Shown here: piece after piece, positions 48,880-56,640 of the stretch
How the letters are laid out: every line of letters starts with the position of its first letter
Numbering within the stretch: the first letter of the stretch is position 1
Assembly: GCA_028673005.1 (NCBI GenBank)
Contig: CM054113.1
Span: 65,920,850-65,984,849, forward strand
DNA from: Tanypteryx hageni
Lineage: Eukaryota > Arthropoda > Insecta > Odonata > Petaluridae
DNA: 64,000 nt
Reading direction: 5' to 3'
The notes under the pieces: model-generated
What the model was told of the DNA's origin: nothing
Database searches by the model: none
What the model saw: only the letters and a program-made list of their open reading frames with translations
Translations under genes and position numbers: made by a program

Positions 48880-51800
48880 TTATCCTTATGGCCAACAATA
48901 CCACCATTTCTGTAAATGATATCCATTTTTCCATTGTTGTAGTTAATTGCTCAAATTGCAAAAAGAAAACAATAAAATACAAAGTAAGAGACAAACGAAA
49001 AGAATATTCTGCTTATTTATGTTATATTAATTTTTGTTATTCAATTTTCTTTTTGTGTTTAGTATGAATGCAGATGCCATAATCTTAGCTGATAGTTAGA
49101 ATTAGCTAGATTGTTAAATTGGTTTGCTAGTTTTGTAAATGGTCGCTATAGAATTATTTTAGGCACTAGATCAAACCTAAAGTCGCTATATCTAGCTACG
49201 AATTCGCTGGATTGACTGCACTGGATAGAAGCAGCAATAAAATAGGGAGGCATTAAACTCAAGTTATCCCAAAAGTACGGAATAAATTCAAGTTTTTAAA
49301 TAGGGATCTCAGCAGATCTTCCTTTCTTCACAACTCATGAAGCTTTTAAGGTTTCTATTCATGGGGATTAAGACAATTTTAACGACTCTTCTATTTAAAT
49401 CAATTGTTACAAAATGTCACCATGCAAATAATGCAAAATTAATAAAAATACATCAATCCAAAACACATATCATACTCAAATAATGTGATCTGCCACGGCA
49501 GGATAAGCGCTGCACAACAAATGCGCACAAGAGTCATCTACGCAAAATTTTTTTGTGCTTTATTTAAGTGCCGAATCAGGACGGCGTTAACACAAATCAT
49601 CAATGATGTTAATCTGAATATGGGTAGTAATTTTTGAACAACGTTAAGTTGAATTGATGTTAATCGAAGCGACGTTAAACTGAGGGCACTCTGTAATATA
49701 GAGAAATGATAAATGTAGAAATTAGAACTAGATACATACTGTTTTATAATTGATCTGATTAATCATCTACATCTCTGGAGATTTTTATTAGTGATGAATG
49801 AATTCCTAAAATACATATGTACCTGCACAAGTCAAAAATTCAATGCTTTGTCATCACTGCTTCCTTAATAATGCATACATTCTTATGTTGCTACAAATGA
49901 ATTTCTCAGAATATTCAAATCTAAGAAATCGCAGGAGAAAAATTCTGCATTTGACCATAAATTGAATTCAGTTCTTCCATTTACCAAACGCTGCTTTAAC
50001 CTTAATCAAGAAAGTGTGATACTCCATTATCAGAGTAAGGTCTTTCTGGTGAGGTGGGGCTAGCTAAGTAGTAAACCTTGGCCCACTAAACATCCTCAGA
50101 CATTTTGAAGACCAAATATGTAGGTCATAAAGTAGGGGTGTGCATTATACGCTGGTAACACTTTTGTGCAGTTAAAATAAACAATTTAAGTGGACCTTCT
50201 CACCTCACCTATATTAATTAAACGTATCAAACACCTAATTACTTCCTTACAATTGTATTTCCATCCTCTTCAAATATTCCACATTTCACTAGCTAATCAG
50301 CTGATTGCTGTAGTCTCTCACAAAATCACCTGGTAGACGTCCCGCAAAACATGCATTGAAAACAAAAAACATAGTATACACCACTCCTGTGATTAATGCA
50401 TTCCTGAAAACCATCGTGGAAACCGAAACCGCATAATCCAAAACTGATTTTCCCTTATACACCGATAGGTGTCAATTACCTCGAATGGCATAAAATTGAA
50501 CTATATGGAGTATTTAATAATAGTTCTAAAAATGTATTAAATGAAATTTTCCGTAATTTTTGTTTTTAAATAAATTTAAATTAAGATTAATCAGACGTTT
50601 TAAAAACATCCATACATACTTGGGATACACCGAAAATATGTATCTATACAATGTTTGCATACAGTGTATTCAGATGTGGATGGGCCATAAGGCCTCATGT
50701 AAACAGAATCGAGTCACGCAAACTCCAACCATTTCCTAATGTAAAACGGCATGTAAAGTGGAACCGTGTAAACTGAAGTCACATAAACCGCAGGAGTGGT
50801 GTATATGCAAATTGAAATAATTTTTTTAGTTAATGAATATATAATATATAATTAACGGTGCAAGTAATTAAAAACCCATAGAGTTCATCTTCCTCATCAT
50901 CTTCAGCACCAAATAACTATGTGAAGAAGACAACCTGCGATATGCAACGAAATTTAAGATTTCGTATTAAATACTGTCATTAAATATCTGTAGCCTTTTA
51001 ATATTCCATAAATAACTGCTACCTGTAGTTTGATAAATTTAAAATAAATTGACATGTTTAAACCTCATTCAAAATTTGACCTTGAAGCCTGAAGCTTTAT
51101 GCCTCTTAAGCAAATTTCCGCAACTCAGAATTTTTTTATTTTAAAAATTAATTTTCGGAGGTTTTTACGTAAGGTTGGATTCGCATAAGTCAAGTCTTGT
51201 GTTACCCAGGATGGGTCTATATTTATTTATTGTACTTTAGTTAATACCTAACATGACAGTAAAATTTTAAAAATTTTGTTCTTATACCCCTCAAAATCTA
51301 GGATGCGCATTATACACGAAAAAGTCGGGATTTTTTGGCAAGAAGTATGGGTGCACATACACATACATGAGTATATATGGTAATTCTCTTGCTTAACTTT
51401 TTAACTGCTACATTGTTATTTTCCTTGCCATGCTGCTGGTGCTATATGCTAAGACATTTAATATGCTCCCCACTGCTGAATACTTTTTTTCAAGCTTCCC
51501 ACTTTTAACTAATAGATTTGTATCTACTTTTTCATCAATTTTAAGGAAAATAAAAAATAATTGTATAACCATTATTAATTTTACCAATTAGTTAATAATT
51601 ATTTATTTAAAAATTAAAATATTGGATGTTTAATTGATTATAAACCAATATTTTTATCCTCAATATATTTGTAATATTATTTTTAGTTGAAGATAAAATA
51701 AATCACTCTTCAAACACTAGAAATCAACTGAATGGCCATGGAAAAATATCCATTGCCCTGTACCCTTTGTTTCTCCAACAAGGGAGAATCCTATTAATAG

Positions 51801-54775
51801 CTTCATCAAGTTATGAGAGAATCCGCTAGATGGCTCTACTGCTTCAGGATGCAAAACGTGTGCAGCAGTTACGAGAAAATCTAAGATACGTCTTTAGGCG
51901 TGCATAGCAGAGGGGGAACAACTTCAAAAATACATCTAAAGACGTGCATAGCAGTGGGAGCATGTCTCACACTTTACGTCTTTAGACGTGCGTAGCAGTT
52001 AAAGGGTTAACCTGATAACTGAACTGTAATTGTATTTTCAGAATATTCCTTGCTCATGATTTGAGATGATGGGTTATAACAAAACTAACTAATCCTAGAA
52101 ACCCAAGAAGGGGATGTTAAAAGTCATGAAATGTACAATATACATATATGTCATGATAGCATTTCGTGGTTCAGTATTTTCACTAACTTGTGATTTTGTG
52201 AGGAAGATTACATATTTTTGTGTTGGAAAAATCACTTTAAAATTGATGATGGGTGGAAGGCTAGATTGATGTCTAACTTTGAATTGATTTCAATTTAAAG
52301 GTAGATGTGCCTTACAGCCCAGGGGGCATGGCAACTGGTGCCGTGAGTAGTACAACCATCGGGACAGGAGGTGCCGGAGGCACATCTCCTCCTGCCGCAC
52401 CTCATTCTCCCTCTTCCTCTGCCATTCAACTGTTTGTTCCTCCTGCCCCTTCTCATAGAGTCTTGCTTGACACATCAAGGGTGAGGCATATTGTGATGCA
52501 TTTCTTTTGTACTGTTCCTTTATTCTCTAAGTTTCAAGTTTTATTTTCTCTTACAAATCAAAGATGTCTTTAATGATTGAAGTGAAAGTAAATCAAAAGA
52601 GATTAGATAATAAAAACTTTTTCCCTTGTGCCTATGGCTTCAGGCTCTCATGATAATGTATTGGTTTTAAATATTTAATTTTTGTAGTTCTTCATTTTAA
52701 AATTAAAGCCATATTGTTTGTAGCACTATGTTATACAATACATTCTTCAGGTTTGGCTTGTCTTTTTTTATGATTTTTCCTAGAATTGTTGCTGTCTTCC
52801 TGGTCTTAAATTTTATCATCATTGTTAAAGTCTTTTTATCATCTACAAAACTTTCTTTATAAGTTAGTTACTCTATTATTTCTGTAAAATTGCATTGTCA
52901 GAGAAAAGCTGATTCAATTTCAACCACATTTTTGAAAAAAATTGTACTACTGTCAAAATTTTCATGTAAGTAATGCTCAGTTTTCTCTCTCTTTATGCAA
53001 ATTCGCTATTATGTGGTTTTGCAGTCAGTCTAACGAAGCTAAAGAAAGTTCTTCCCTATACCACATTTTCTCTTATGCTGTGCACATTAGTACTACCTTG
53101 TCTTCTTTGTAATGTGTTTCTCCACTATGCCACAAGGTGACCATTTATACAAATATAACGTTCCTTTAAAAATTTTATTACAGCATCGTAAAATTATTTT
53201 TGTTTAAATTATCATTCATCATTCCTTAACAATATTTTCTAAAAATCTAGTCATTTATTGTGATAAGTTCTTTCGTGCATAATATGAAAAATAATTTTAA
53301 ATAGGTGTTTAGTAGTGTAAAGAACAAATTTAAAGCTATTTCAGTTTTTAAATCAATTCTTATGAATGAAAAATAAATAAAATTAACATAGGTAAACTAA
53401 ATTTTTTTTAAATTATTAAATGTTTAAATATTTCATGTTTTTAAAGTTTATAAAATAGGGTATATTTCTTCAAGATTCTGATGAGTGAATGTCGATAAAC
53501 TGATTCATGAAAAACTTCTCATTTTCCTTAAAATTTTCCATTGAAGCATTGATAAATTGATTTTAAAAAATCTGTCTTTCAATAAATTGATCGTTTGAAA
53601 AATGTTGTTATGGGATGAAAGAAGTGCGTCTTTGAGGGAAGGAGTGCAGTGTATCCATATCTTTTATATGTAAATATGGGTTCTGTTTATTGGAATTCTT
53701 TTTGTGAATCACTTTCCTGGAACGCATCTCTCACATAAAGAGAGGTACTTAATGTATAGTGAAACCAGTTTCACATTCTCACATTTAGTGAAAATTTTCT
53801 GTGGTTGCACTAAACCAACTTATGTATTGTTTTCTTTAATTTGGATTGATTTAGTATTATGCCCCTGTTTAGCAAAATAAATTTTGTTTCCTGCATAAAT
53901 TGTACCTGAAGGGTTGTGTATAAAGCAAAATAGGAAACAAAAATTACTAAATGAGGTAGCATATTCAATTTCATTTATACTGAACCATCATTTTTATATA
54001 ACAATTAGTTTCTTGCTTTATCTGTATGTAATCTTTACCTAGTGAAAACCCCATTTTACAAATTAAAGTCACTCTTCTTGAAATCCTTAGAGAGAGAAAT
54101 CTACCTCACAATATAAAATAATGTTGATATGTATGAGACTAATGCACAATATCCACTGTTGCCTCCTAGAGATGGAACTTAAAATAACCCTCTGCATTCA
54201 ACCTTTTGAACGACAACATGAGAGCTTATTATACTTTGAATAGTAATTATTTCTCTATAAATTTGCACATAATGCCATTGCTCTTTGTGAGCATAAATAA
54301 CATAAGGGATATCTTCATGTCAAAATTCATACCTTAAATCATTTTCCTGATAAATCAACAGGCATCTACTCACCAACATAACCTCACCCCTCAACACCAA
54401 CATATTGGTTCCTTGGGAGGTCTAGGTCTGGTGCATCAGCAGATGGCGACACAGCAGCAAGTTCAGGATCGATGCGGGAGATTAGGCCGAGAGGGCGAAG
54501 AGGGCCAGGACGAGGAGTTGATCCCATTCCAGCTGTCACAACACCAGGCACAACTTCTCTTCTACTCTCCGTCTTCTCCGCCATCCTCGTCTACTGCCAC
54601 AGACACTGCGATGGGCAATGTGCCAAGCACACCTTCCTCCTCATCCCGTATGCACCTCCCTCCACTCATAACCCATCCGTCCGTCCGTACCATGTCGTCT
54701 CCTGCACCCACCCCATCCACAAACCTGGCATGTGCCTCCTCTTCGCCCAACTCGTCGACCCATCATTCGCAGTGA
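24613..54775 (+). CDS. Clk: Circadian transcription factor CLOCK (bHLH-PAS), 16 coding exons
   Basis: The spliced CDS joins 24613-24650, 24743-24891, 25119-25210, 26804-27137, 30314-30409, 30918-31005, 32700-32831, 33091-33197, 34145-34292, 36814-37118, 40237-40352, 40701-40937, 46126-46353, 47117-47512, 52301-52480 and 54362-54775. That is 3060 nt, or 1019 residues plus TGA. Every junction is GT/AG and in phase. Domains: bHLH at about 14-62 ([18 protein letters not shown]), PAS-A at about 90-237, PAS-B and PAC at about 267-400 ([44 protein letters not shown]), an acidic run at about 429-446, and a Q/P/S-rich C-terminal half with a helical segment at about 757-790. CLK family members are nuclear; they dimerise with Cycle/BMAL1 on E-boxes and activate period, timeless and other clock genes. 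The start is chosen because it matches the fly CLK N-terminus and sits 7 nt after an AG acceptor, which implies an upstream untranslated exon. Exon choice in the variable C-terminal half is less certain than in the bHLH-PAS part. Confidence 0.96.
24743..24891 (+). CDS. Clk: Clk exon 2, bHLH domain
   Basis: The exon lies between a CAACAG acceptor and a GTAAGC donor. It encodes residues 14-62, the whole basic helix-loop-helix. The basic part carries the SEKKRRDQF signature that contacts the E-box, and the helix 2 part has KMDKSTVLK. Only a 92-nt intron separates it from exon 1. Confidence 0.96.
25119..25210 (+). CDS. Clk: Clk exon 3, linker into PAS-A
   Basis: The exon begins after CCAAG and ends GAG before GTAAGTG. 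It encodes residues 63-93, including [19 protein letters not shown]. This is the highly conserved CLOCK linker just before PAS-A. The phase agrees on both sides (G|AA in, phase 0 out). Confidence 0.95.
25571..25705. repeat. Long foldback in Clk intron 3
   Basis: The arms 25571-25620 and 25656-25705 (50 bp each) are reverse complements at 46 of 50 positions, with a 35-bp spacer. No coding content. It could be a foldback MITE and would form a stable hairpin in the Clk pre-mRNA. Confidence 0.85.
26804..27137 (+). CDS. Clk: Clk exon 4, PAS-A with a long low-complexity loop
   Basis: The exon lies between a TATTTCAG acceptor and a GTACCT donor. It encodes residues 94-204. It starts ALDGFIIVF, followed by [16 protein letters not shown], the conserved PAS-A core. 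After about residue 148 it turns into a Ser/Asn/His-rich stretch that replaces the short loop found in the fly and human proteins before the next conserved PAS strand in exon 5. Confidence 0.93.
28256..28400 (+). repeat. Non-LTR retrotransposon/SINE 3' tail
   Basis: The phrase CCAAGTTTCATGAAAATCTG, then AAAAGTTATTAG, then an ACACACAC/ACAGACAG tail. This arrangement is typical of the 3' ends of RTE/CR1-like elements in insects. A related tail occurs near 39700-39770. Confidence 0.45.
28445..28481. repeat. Perfect 16-bp hairpin
   Basis: AAAAATAGATTCTAAA (28445-28460) and its exact complement (28466-28481) around a 5-nt loop, inside Clk intron 4. Confidence 0.8.
28674..28719. repeat. 23-bp tandem duplication
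   Basis: The unit from GTACAGGTTG to CCCCAAT occurs twice head to tail with no difference, which suggests a recent slippage or duplication event in Clk intron 4. Confidence 0.9.
28806..29024. mobile_element. piggyBac-type MITE in Clk intron 4
   Basis: TTAA at 28802-28805 and 29025-29028 flank 16-bp perfect terminal inverted repeats, CACGTTCAACCCGGCG. The element is 219 bp with no ORF. The TTAA duplication and short perfect termini identify the piggyBac superfamily. Confidence 0.88.
29255..29500. mobile_element. Pogo/Tigger-like terminus (truncated)
   Basis: CGTATTTACTCGAATCCAAGAC followed by an inner TCGTCTTAAATTCGAGTG motif resembles the ends of the pogo element at 43290, which also has 'CGTATTTA' and 'CGTCTTAGA' motifs. 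The second terminus is missing. Confidence 0.35.
30314..30409 (+). CDS. Clk: Clk exon 5, end of PAS-A
   Basis: The exon lies between a TTTTTCAG acceptor and a GTAAGTT donor. Residues 205-237 include [10 protein letters not shown] and [10 protein letters not shown], the C-terminal strands of PAS-A as in fly and human CLOCK. The preceding intron of about 3.2 kb contains a piggyBac-type MITE. Confidence 0.94.
30918..31005 (+). CDS. Clk: Clk exon 6, inter-PAS linker
   Basis: The exon begins after GACATAG and ends before GTAAGTAG. It encodes the acidic, Ser-rich linker at residues 238-265 ([15 protein letters not shown]). Family members vary here. Support comes from phase continuity (A|GG in, AA|G out) and strong splice sites rather than from residue conservation. 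Confidence 0.85.
31051..32035 (-). mobile_element. Tigger/pogo element with transposase C-terminal remnant
   Basis: Flanked by TA dinucleotides. The termini CAGTAGGTTCCGCTTAAT and the complement of CAGTAGGTTCTGCTTAAT match at 17 of 18. On the minus strand at 31460-31714 an 84-residue open frame contains [18 protein letters not shown] and an acidic stretch, resembling the C-terminal tail of Tigger/jerky transposases. The DDE core is lost. It sits in Clk intron 6. Confidence 0.75.
32700..32831 (+). CDS. Clk: Clk exon 7, start of PAS-B
   Basis: The exon lies between a CCAATAG acceptor and a GTACCG donor. Residues 266-310 contain [16 protein letters not shown] and [18 protein letters not shown], among the most conserved CLOCK segments. 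The preceding intron contains a Tigger-type element. Confidence 0.97.
33091..33197 (+). CDS. Clk: Clk exon 8, PAS-B core
   Basis: The exon lies between an ATTTTCAG acceptor and a GTAAGTG donor. Residues 311-345 are [20 protein letters not shown] and onward, near-identical to fly and human PAS-B, ending VVVCHEK. Confidence 0.97.
34145..34292 (+). CDS. Clk: Clk exon 9, PAS-B C-terminus and PAC motif
   Basis: The exon lies between an ATATTTTAG acceptor and a GTATTA donor. Residues 346-395 include [17 protein letters not shown] and [12 protein letters not shown]. Joining to exon 10 makes Ser395 (AG|T) and gives the family sequence VSYADV, which confirms the junction. Confidence 0.97.
34293..36813 (+). 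other. Clk intron 9
   Basis: 2.5 kb. One Tigger-like terminus, CAGGCATGCCTTGTTTAGCG, starts at 34797 after TA. A related CGTTTAGTGCAAATT...TTAGCGCA block lies at 36480-36515 in the same orientation. No gene recognised. Confidence 0.5.
34797..36533. mobile_element. Tigger-like element, boundaries uncertain
   Basis: The left end is well defined (TA|CAGGCATGCC). The right block shares inner motifs but is not a clean inverted copy, so it may be two fragments rather than one element. No transposase frame. Confidence 0.3.
36814..37118 (+). CDS. Clk: Clk exon 10, post-PAS region with acidic repeat
   Basis: The exon lies between an AATTTCAG acceptor and a GTTAGT donor. It starts [10 protein letters not shown] (CLOCK post-PAS), then a basic stretch KGKFRKMK, then a GAA/GAG-encoded Glu run at about residues 429-446, followed by a second acidic cluster ([10 protein letters not shown]). 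The end of the exon is less conserved. The donor was chosen by phase. Confidence 0.88.
37281..37772. mobile_element. Tigger-type MITE in Clk intron 10
   Basis: TA flanks. The left end CAGGTAAACTCCATTACA and the right end (complement of CAGGTAAACCACTACA) are inverted. 492 bp, noncoding. CAGG termini with a TA target are typical of the Tc1/mariner-pogo (Tigger) group. Confidence 0.8.
39650..39790 (+). repeat. Non-LTR retroposon-like tail
   Basis: TAATAGTTTTTGAGTTAGAGC followed by ACACACACAGACAGACATC mirrors the tail arrangement at 28330-28380. Only the 3' end is recognisable. Confidence 0.4.
40237..40352 (+). CDS. Clk: Clk exon 11
   Basis: The exon lies between a CCATAAG acceptor and a GTAAGT donor. 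It encodes residues 498-535, [10 protein letters not shown] followed by [17 protein letters not shown] and a Ser/Thr-rich end, compatible with the CLOCK region that contains phosphorylation sites. Phase enters at G|GT and leaves at 0. Confidence 0.88.
40701..40937 (+). CDS. Clk: Clk exon 12, low-complexity region ending in His/Gln
   Basis: The exon lies between a GCTTGAAG acceptor and a GTACAAG donor. It has 79 codons with no stop, phase 0 on both sides, and ends in a His/Gln cluster (DHHHHQQ). It is Ala/Ser/Thr/Val-rich and poorly conserved, so the call rests on open frame, phase and GC content above the flanking intron. Confidence 0.75.
41344..41607 (-). pseudogene. Antisense THAP-domain exon (C2CH zinc finger)
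   Basis: On the minus strand the frame reads [18 protein letters not shown], then [22 protein letters not shown] and FVCKDHFN. This is the C-x4-C ... W ... C-x2-H layout of a THAP domain. A consensus donor GTAAGTACT follows DHFN, so the exon would end at 41344. No downstream exon was found on this strand. It may be a relic of a THAP-bearing element (P-element-like) or of a captured gene. The domain itself looks intact. Confidence 0.65.
42188..42243. repeat. Perfect 20-bp palindrome arms
   Basis: The arms 42188-42207 and 42224-42243 are exact reverse complements around a 16-bp loop. The 17-bp phrase ATTATCAAGAAAATTGA occurs directly on both sides (about 42143 and 42241). Confidence 0.85.
43290..45561 (+). 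mobile_element. Near-intact pogo-superfamily DNA transposon
   Basis: TA at both borders (43288-43289 and 45562-45563). The terminal inverted repeats run 26 bp with 25 matches (CCGTATTTAATCGATT then TAAGCCGAC). Second, subterminal copies of CGTCTTAGAATCGGTGTC / CGGCTTAGATTCAGTGTC lie inside each end. It is 2272 bp long and carries a single transposase reading frame in the + direction. Confidence 0.93.
44136..45359 (+). pseudogene. Pogo transposase, one frame with two premature stops
   Basis: It begins [20 protein letters not shown] with a helix-turn-helix ([20 protein letters not shown]), then a CENP-B-like second HTH ([27 protein letters not shown]). The DDE/DDD core follows: [23 protein letters not shown] and [14 protein letters not shown] supply the three acidic positions. 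The tail is acidic and ends at TAG/TAA near 45357. The whole 407-codon frame is preserved, with no frameshift seen, except for TAA at 44295-44297 (codon 54) and TAG at 45123-45125. This indicates a very recent loss of activity. The protein would cut and paste DNA at TA sites. It lies sense to Clk inside intron 12. Confidence 0.9.
46126..46353 (+). CDS. Clk: Clk exon 13, Gln/Pro/Ala-rich activation region
   Basis: The exon lies between a TTCTTTCAG acceptor and a GTAAGG donor. It encodes 76 codons in phase 0 ([10 protein letters not shown], then [15 protein letters not shown]). The composition is that of the CLOCK glutamine-rich half. It follows a 5.2-kb intron loaded with transposons. Confidence 0.83.
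46354..47116 (+). other. Clk intron 13
   Basis: 763 nt, AT-rich, no feature beyond a short TA run near 46970. Open frames that run past the exon-13 donor are read-through only. Confidence 0.7.
47117..47512 (+). CDS. Clk: Clk exon 14, poly-Gln region and exon-19-like helix
   Basis: The exon lies between a GTCTTACAG acceptor and a GTAATAC donor. It encodes 132 codons in phase 0. The first part is dense in Gln/Pro/His. Residues 757-790 ([25 protein letters not shown]) form a predicted amphipathic helix that lines up with the QQEELRKIQEQL segment of mammalian CLOCK exon 19. Confidence 0.9.
47593..47815 (+). repeat. Foldback followed by tRNA-derived SINE
   Basis: TCTCAGGTATCTCCAATTGCC and a near-perfect complement form a stem at about 47595-47653. 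It is followed by a box-B match GGTTCGAATCCC (47689-47700) and an A-rich end AAATAAATAAAAATAAAC. A relative of the stem arm (GTATCTCCAATAGC-GCAACAAGGTTAT) occurs near 27540. Confidence 0.5.
48472..49223. mobile_element. Nested CAGTG-ended MITE
   Basis: The left end CAGTGTTGCCAAT and the right end (complement of CAGTGCAGTCAAT) share CAGTG. GATAGA immediately precedes and follows the element, a 6-bp direct duplication. The interior shows repeated GCTA-based motifs at both ends (TCGCTAGAAATTTGCTAG and TCGCTATATCTAGCTACG). It is probably hAT-related. Confidence 0.55.
48842..48877. repeat. (CT)n microsatellite
   Basis: About 36 bp of CT dinucleotide inside Clk intron 14, within a nested MITE. Confidence 0.95.
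50379..50801. mobile_element. TA-flanked MITE
   Basis: The left end CACCACTCCTGTG and the right end (complement of CACCACTCCTGCG) are inverted, with TA on both sides. 423 bp, noncoding. It fits the Tc1/mariner-pogo group. Confidence 0.7.
51397..52006. mobile_element. piggyBac-type MITE with internal palindromic repeats
   Basis: TTAA at 51393-51396 and 52007-52010. The ends CTTTTTAACTGCTAC and the complement of CCCTTTAACTGCTAC are inverted. Three spaced copies of an ACGTCTTTAGACGTGCATAGCAG-like unit (about 51890, 51932 and 51976) lie near the right end. Confidence 0.7.
52301..52480 (+). CDS. Clk: Clk exon 15, Gly/Ser/Pro-rich
   Basis: The exon lies between a TTTAAAG acceptor and a GTGAGGC donor. 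It encodes 60 codons in phase 0: a Gly/Thr/Ser-rich start ([13 protein letters not shown]) then [10 protein letters not shown]. The preceding 4.8-kb intron contains several MITEs. The call rests on phase, open frame and clearly higher GC than the flanks. Confidence 0.78.
52481..54361 (+). other. Clk intron 15
   Basis: 1.9 kb, AT-rich. No element or gene seen. Confidence 0.7.
54362..54775 (+). CDS. Clk: Clk exon 16, last coding exon
   Basis: The exon begins after AATCAACAG. It encodes 137 residues and TGA. It starts Gln/His-rich ([15 protein letters not shown]), contains an acidic patch leading into [16 protein letters not shown], then a long Ser/Pro/Thr tail ending STHHSQ. The ELIPFQL segment looks less repetitive than its surroundings and may be a conserved C-terminal motif. 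That is an inference. Confidence 0.85.
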   Translation, partial: ASTHQHNLTPQHQHIGSLGGLGLVHQQMATQQQVQDRCGRLGREGEEGQDEELIPFQLSQHQAQLLFYSPSSPPSSSTATDTAMGNVPSTPSSSSRMHLPPLITHPSVRTMSSPAPTPSTNLACASSSPNSSTHHSQ

Positions 54776-56640
54776 CCTGTTACGAGCAAGCGTGGATCAT
54801 TGCCTTCTTCCTGGAAACTGTTGCATTCGCCTCCATAAAAAAAATAAAAGAAAGGACCTCTCCAACCAACGGAATTTGATCTCATGCTCCTTGGTTTGTT
54901 TTTTCTTTCGATCTTTCTATTGATTTGATCAACCCGTATATTGTGAGGTCGACTTGGTACCTGATGTCAAGGCTGGTCTCTTTTATCTCTCGTCACCGAT
55001 AAATTGAACACGTGGTGTCCGAAAACTATCGGCAGAGGTGATTTACCAGTAGCTATGCCGTGACTAAAAAAATAATGAATTTCTCGAATTCCCAGAGAGA
55101 TATGTGGTCATTTCCACACTTTTGTAACAATCTGCATTCCTGCATCCCATATACATTCAAACTGTACTCCAGTTGATATTCCAAATGGTGTCAGTTTTTA
55201 TTACATGTTATTTTTTATCTTTTTCCCCGATATTATTAGCCCATTTGAGGAAAATCAGGGTCATTATTTGATAATGTCCTATTTTTTATACTGATGAACA
55301 TTCCTTATAGCACTTACTGTTAGAAGGTTCATAACATCGTTGTTGTAATAGAATGAGAGTATACTGAATAAACTTCCCATCTCATGCTGTCCTTTTGTAT
55401 CTTGTTTTACATGAGAATTTTAGTCAACTATTGGAAAAGTACCAAGTATCTTGAACTGAATATGTTTACGAAATGGAGATATGTAAACTATATAGTTATT
55501 ACCACTTTCATAAACAGCATATTGTACATTTATTTTACTTTTATTTTTAATTTTTCATATGTATATGAAAATTCTGTTTATATCTATCACAGAACTAAAT
55601 ATTTTAATTATTTCTCATTCTTCAAATTTTAACACAGTGCTTCTTTGCTCGAGTGTTCAGGATTTTTATTTTTTTACTCCAAGGATTTTGTATCATAGAA
55701 TGAAAGTGAGTGAACAAATGATAGAATGTTTAGAGTATATGTATATGCTGCTTACTTTATCCATTGTTTGTAAGTTGGTGTAGCTTTCCCAGTGATTGGT
55801 TGTTAGTCTTTGAATTTATATTTTTTACTTTGTTTTCAGCTAGGCTGCTTTGATGTTTTGTTTTTTAATTCTTGTTTTATCTTAGTTGTCAGTATTATAG
55901 TGTTTTACGTCCAGTTACATTATTACCTGTTTAGTGGTCTTAATTTAGCGATCGACAGATGTTTAATGGCGTGTCTCACAAATTTTTAATCTGTTATGCT
56001 AGAATGCTTATTTGTTGTCTTTTAGGAAGTTAAGGATCTGCTTGTTTCTCCTTCATAGGAATCTCCCAATATGAGAACATTATAAACTGTCCTTTGAAAT
56101 AGCAAAGAGAACACATCTCCCTTAGTTAATATCATTAGGTCATCCCTATTATTCCAGTGAAGATGTTTTGGTTTGCAATTTATGCACTACAGTTTAATTT
56201 ACATATCATATTGTGATACTGTATCTACCACTCTAATTATTTGTTGAAGATTTACTCAGTTTCATTGGTTAAGAATTTATTAAATTACTACTGTGCATTC
56301 AGCCTTTTATTCCAGTAATTTGGTGATTTTCATCATGTTTTAGTACTTAAATCCCAAACATGGAAATGTTAATAACTATAAGTATCTTTTGAATTTTTAT
56401 TGACCTGTTCCTTCAGGCAATCTTCTGTCAATATATGTGACGGCTGCAAACATGACATAGGTGACAAAGCTTAAAAATTATATTTGCCTATATCATGAAT
56501 AAATGACATTAAAATGATTTTTGAGTTCTGAGAAATGAATTATTTTATAAATATATATTTATTACATTTGAATTTTGTTTTATTGATATGAAAATTGTGA
56601 CGAATATTCTTTGTTGTAAATAAAAAATTTTCTTTAAATA
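54776..56640 (+). other. Clk: Probable Clk 3'UTR with alternative poly(A) signals
   Basis: No convincing ORF follows the Clk stop. AATAAA hexamers occur at 55367-55372, 56498-56503 and 56619-56624, so transcripts of about 0.6 or 1.8 kb of 3'UTR are plausible. A CACGTG E-box lies at 55009-55014. The extent is inferred from signals only. Confidence 0.5.

Larger units (their letters stand above)
47822..49693. mobile_element. Tigger-type element without transposase
   Basis: TA flanks. The left end is CAGTGTGTCCTCGATTAAC and the right end is the complement of CAGAGTGCCCTCAGTTTAAC. It is 1872 bp and includes a later insertion (48472-49223) and a CT microsatellite. Confidence 0.65.
47513..52300 (+). 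other. Clk intron 14
   Basis: 4.8 kb, nearly all repeats: a foldback plus SINE-like unit (47593-47815), a Tigger element (47822-49693) with a nested MITE, a TA-flanked MITE (50379-50801) and a piggyBac MITE (51397-52006). No gene. Confidence 0.75.

Noticed and set aside
54472..54879. 135-residue open frame overlapping the last Clk exon
   Set aside because: It is out of frame with Clk. The Clk frame is fixed by the phase-0 splice junction at 54362 and stops at 54775.
55009..55014. CACGTG in the Clk 3'UTR, and others at 7743, 12701, 14520, 21572 and 41605
   Set aside because: A 6-bp palindrome is expected many times in 64 kb, and some copies lie in MITEs. Only the site paired with a V/P-box was kept as a candidate.
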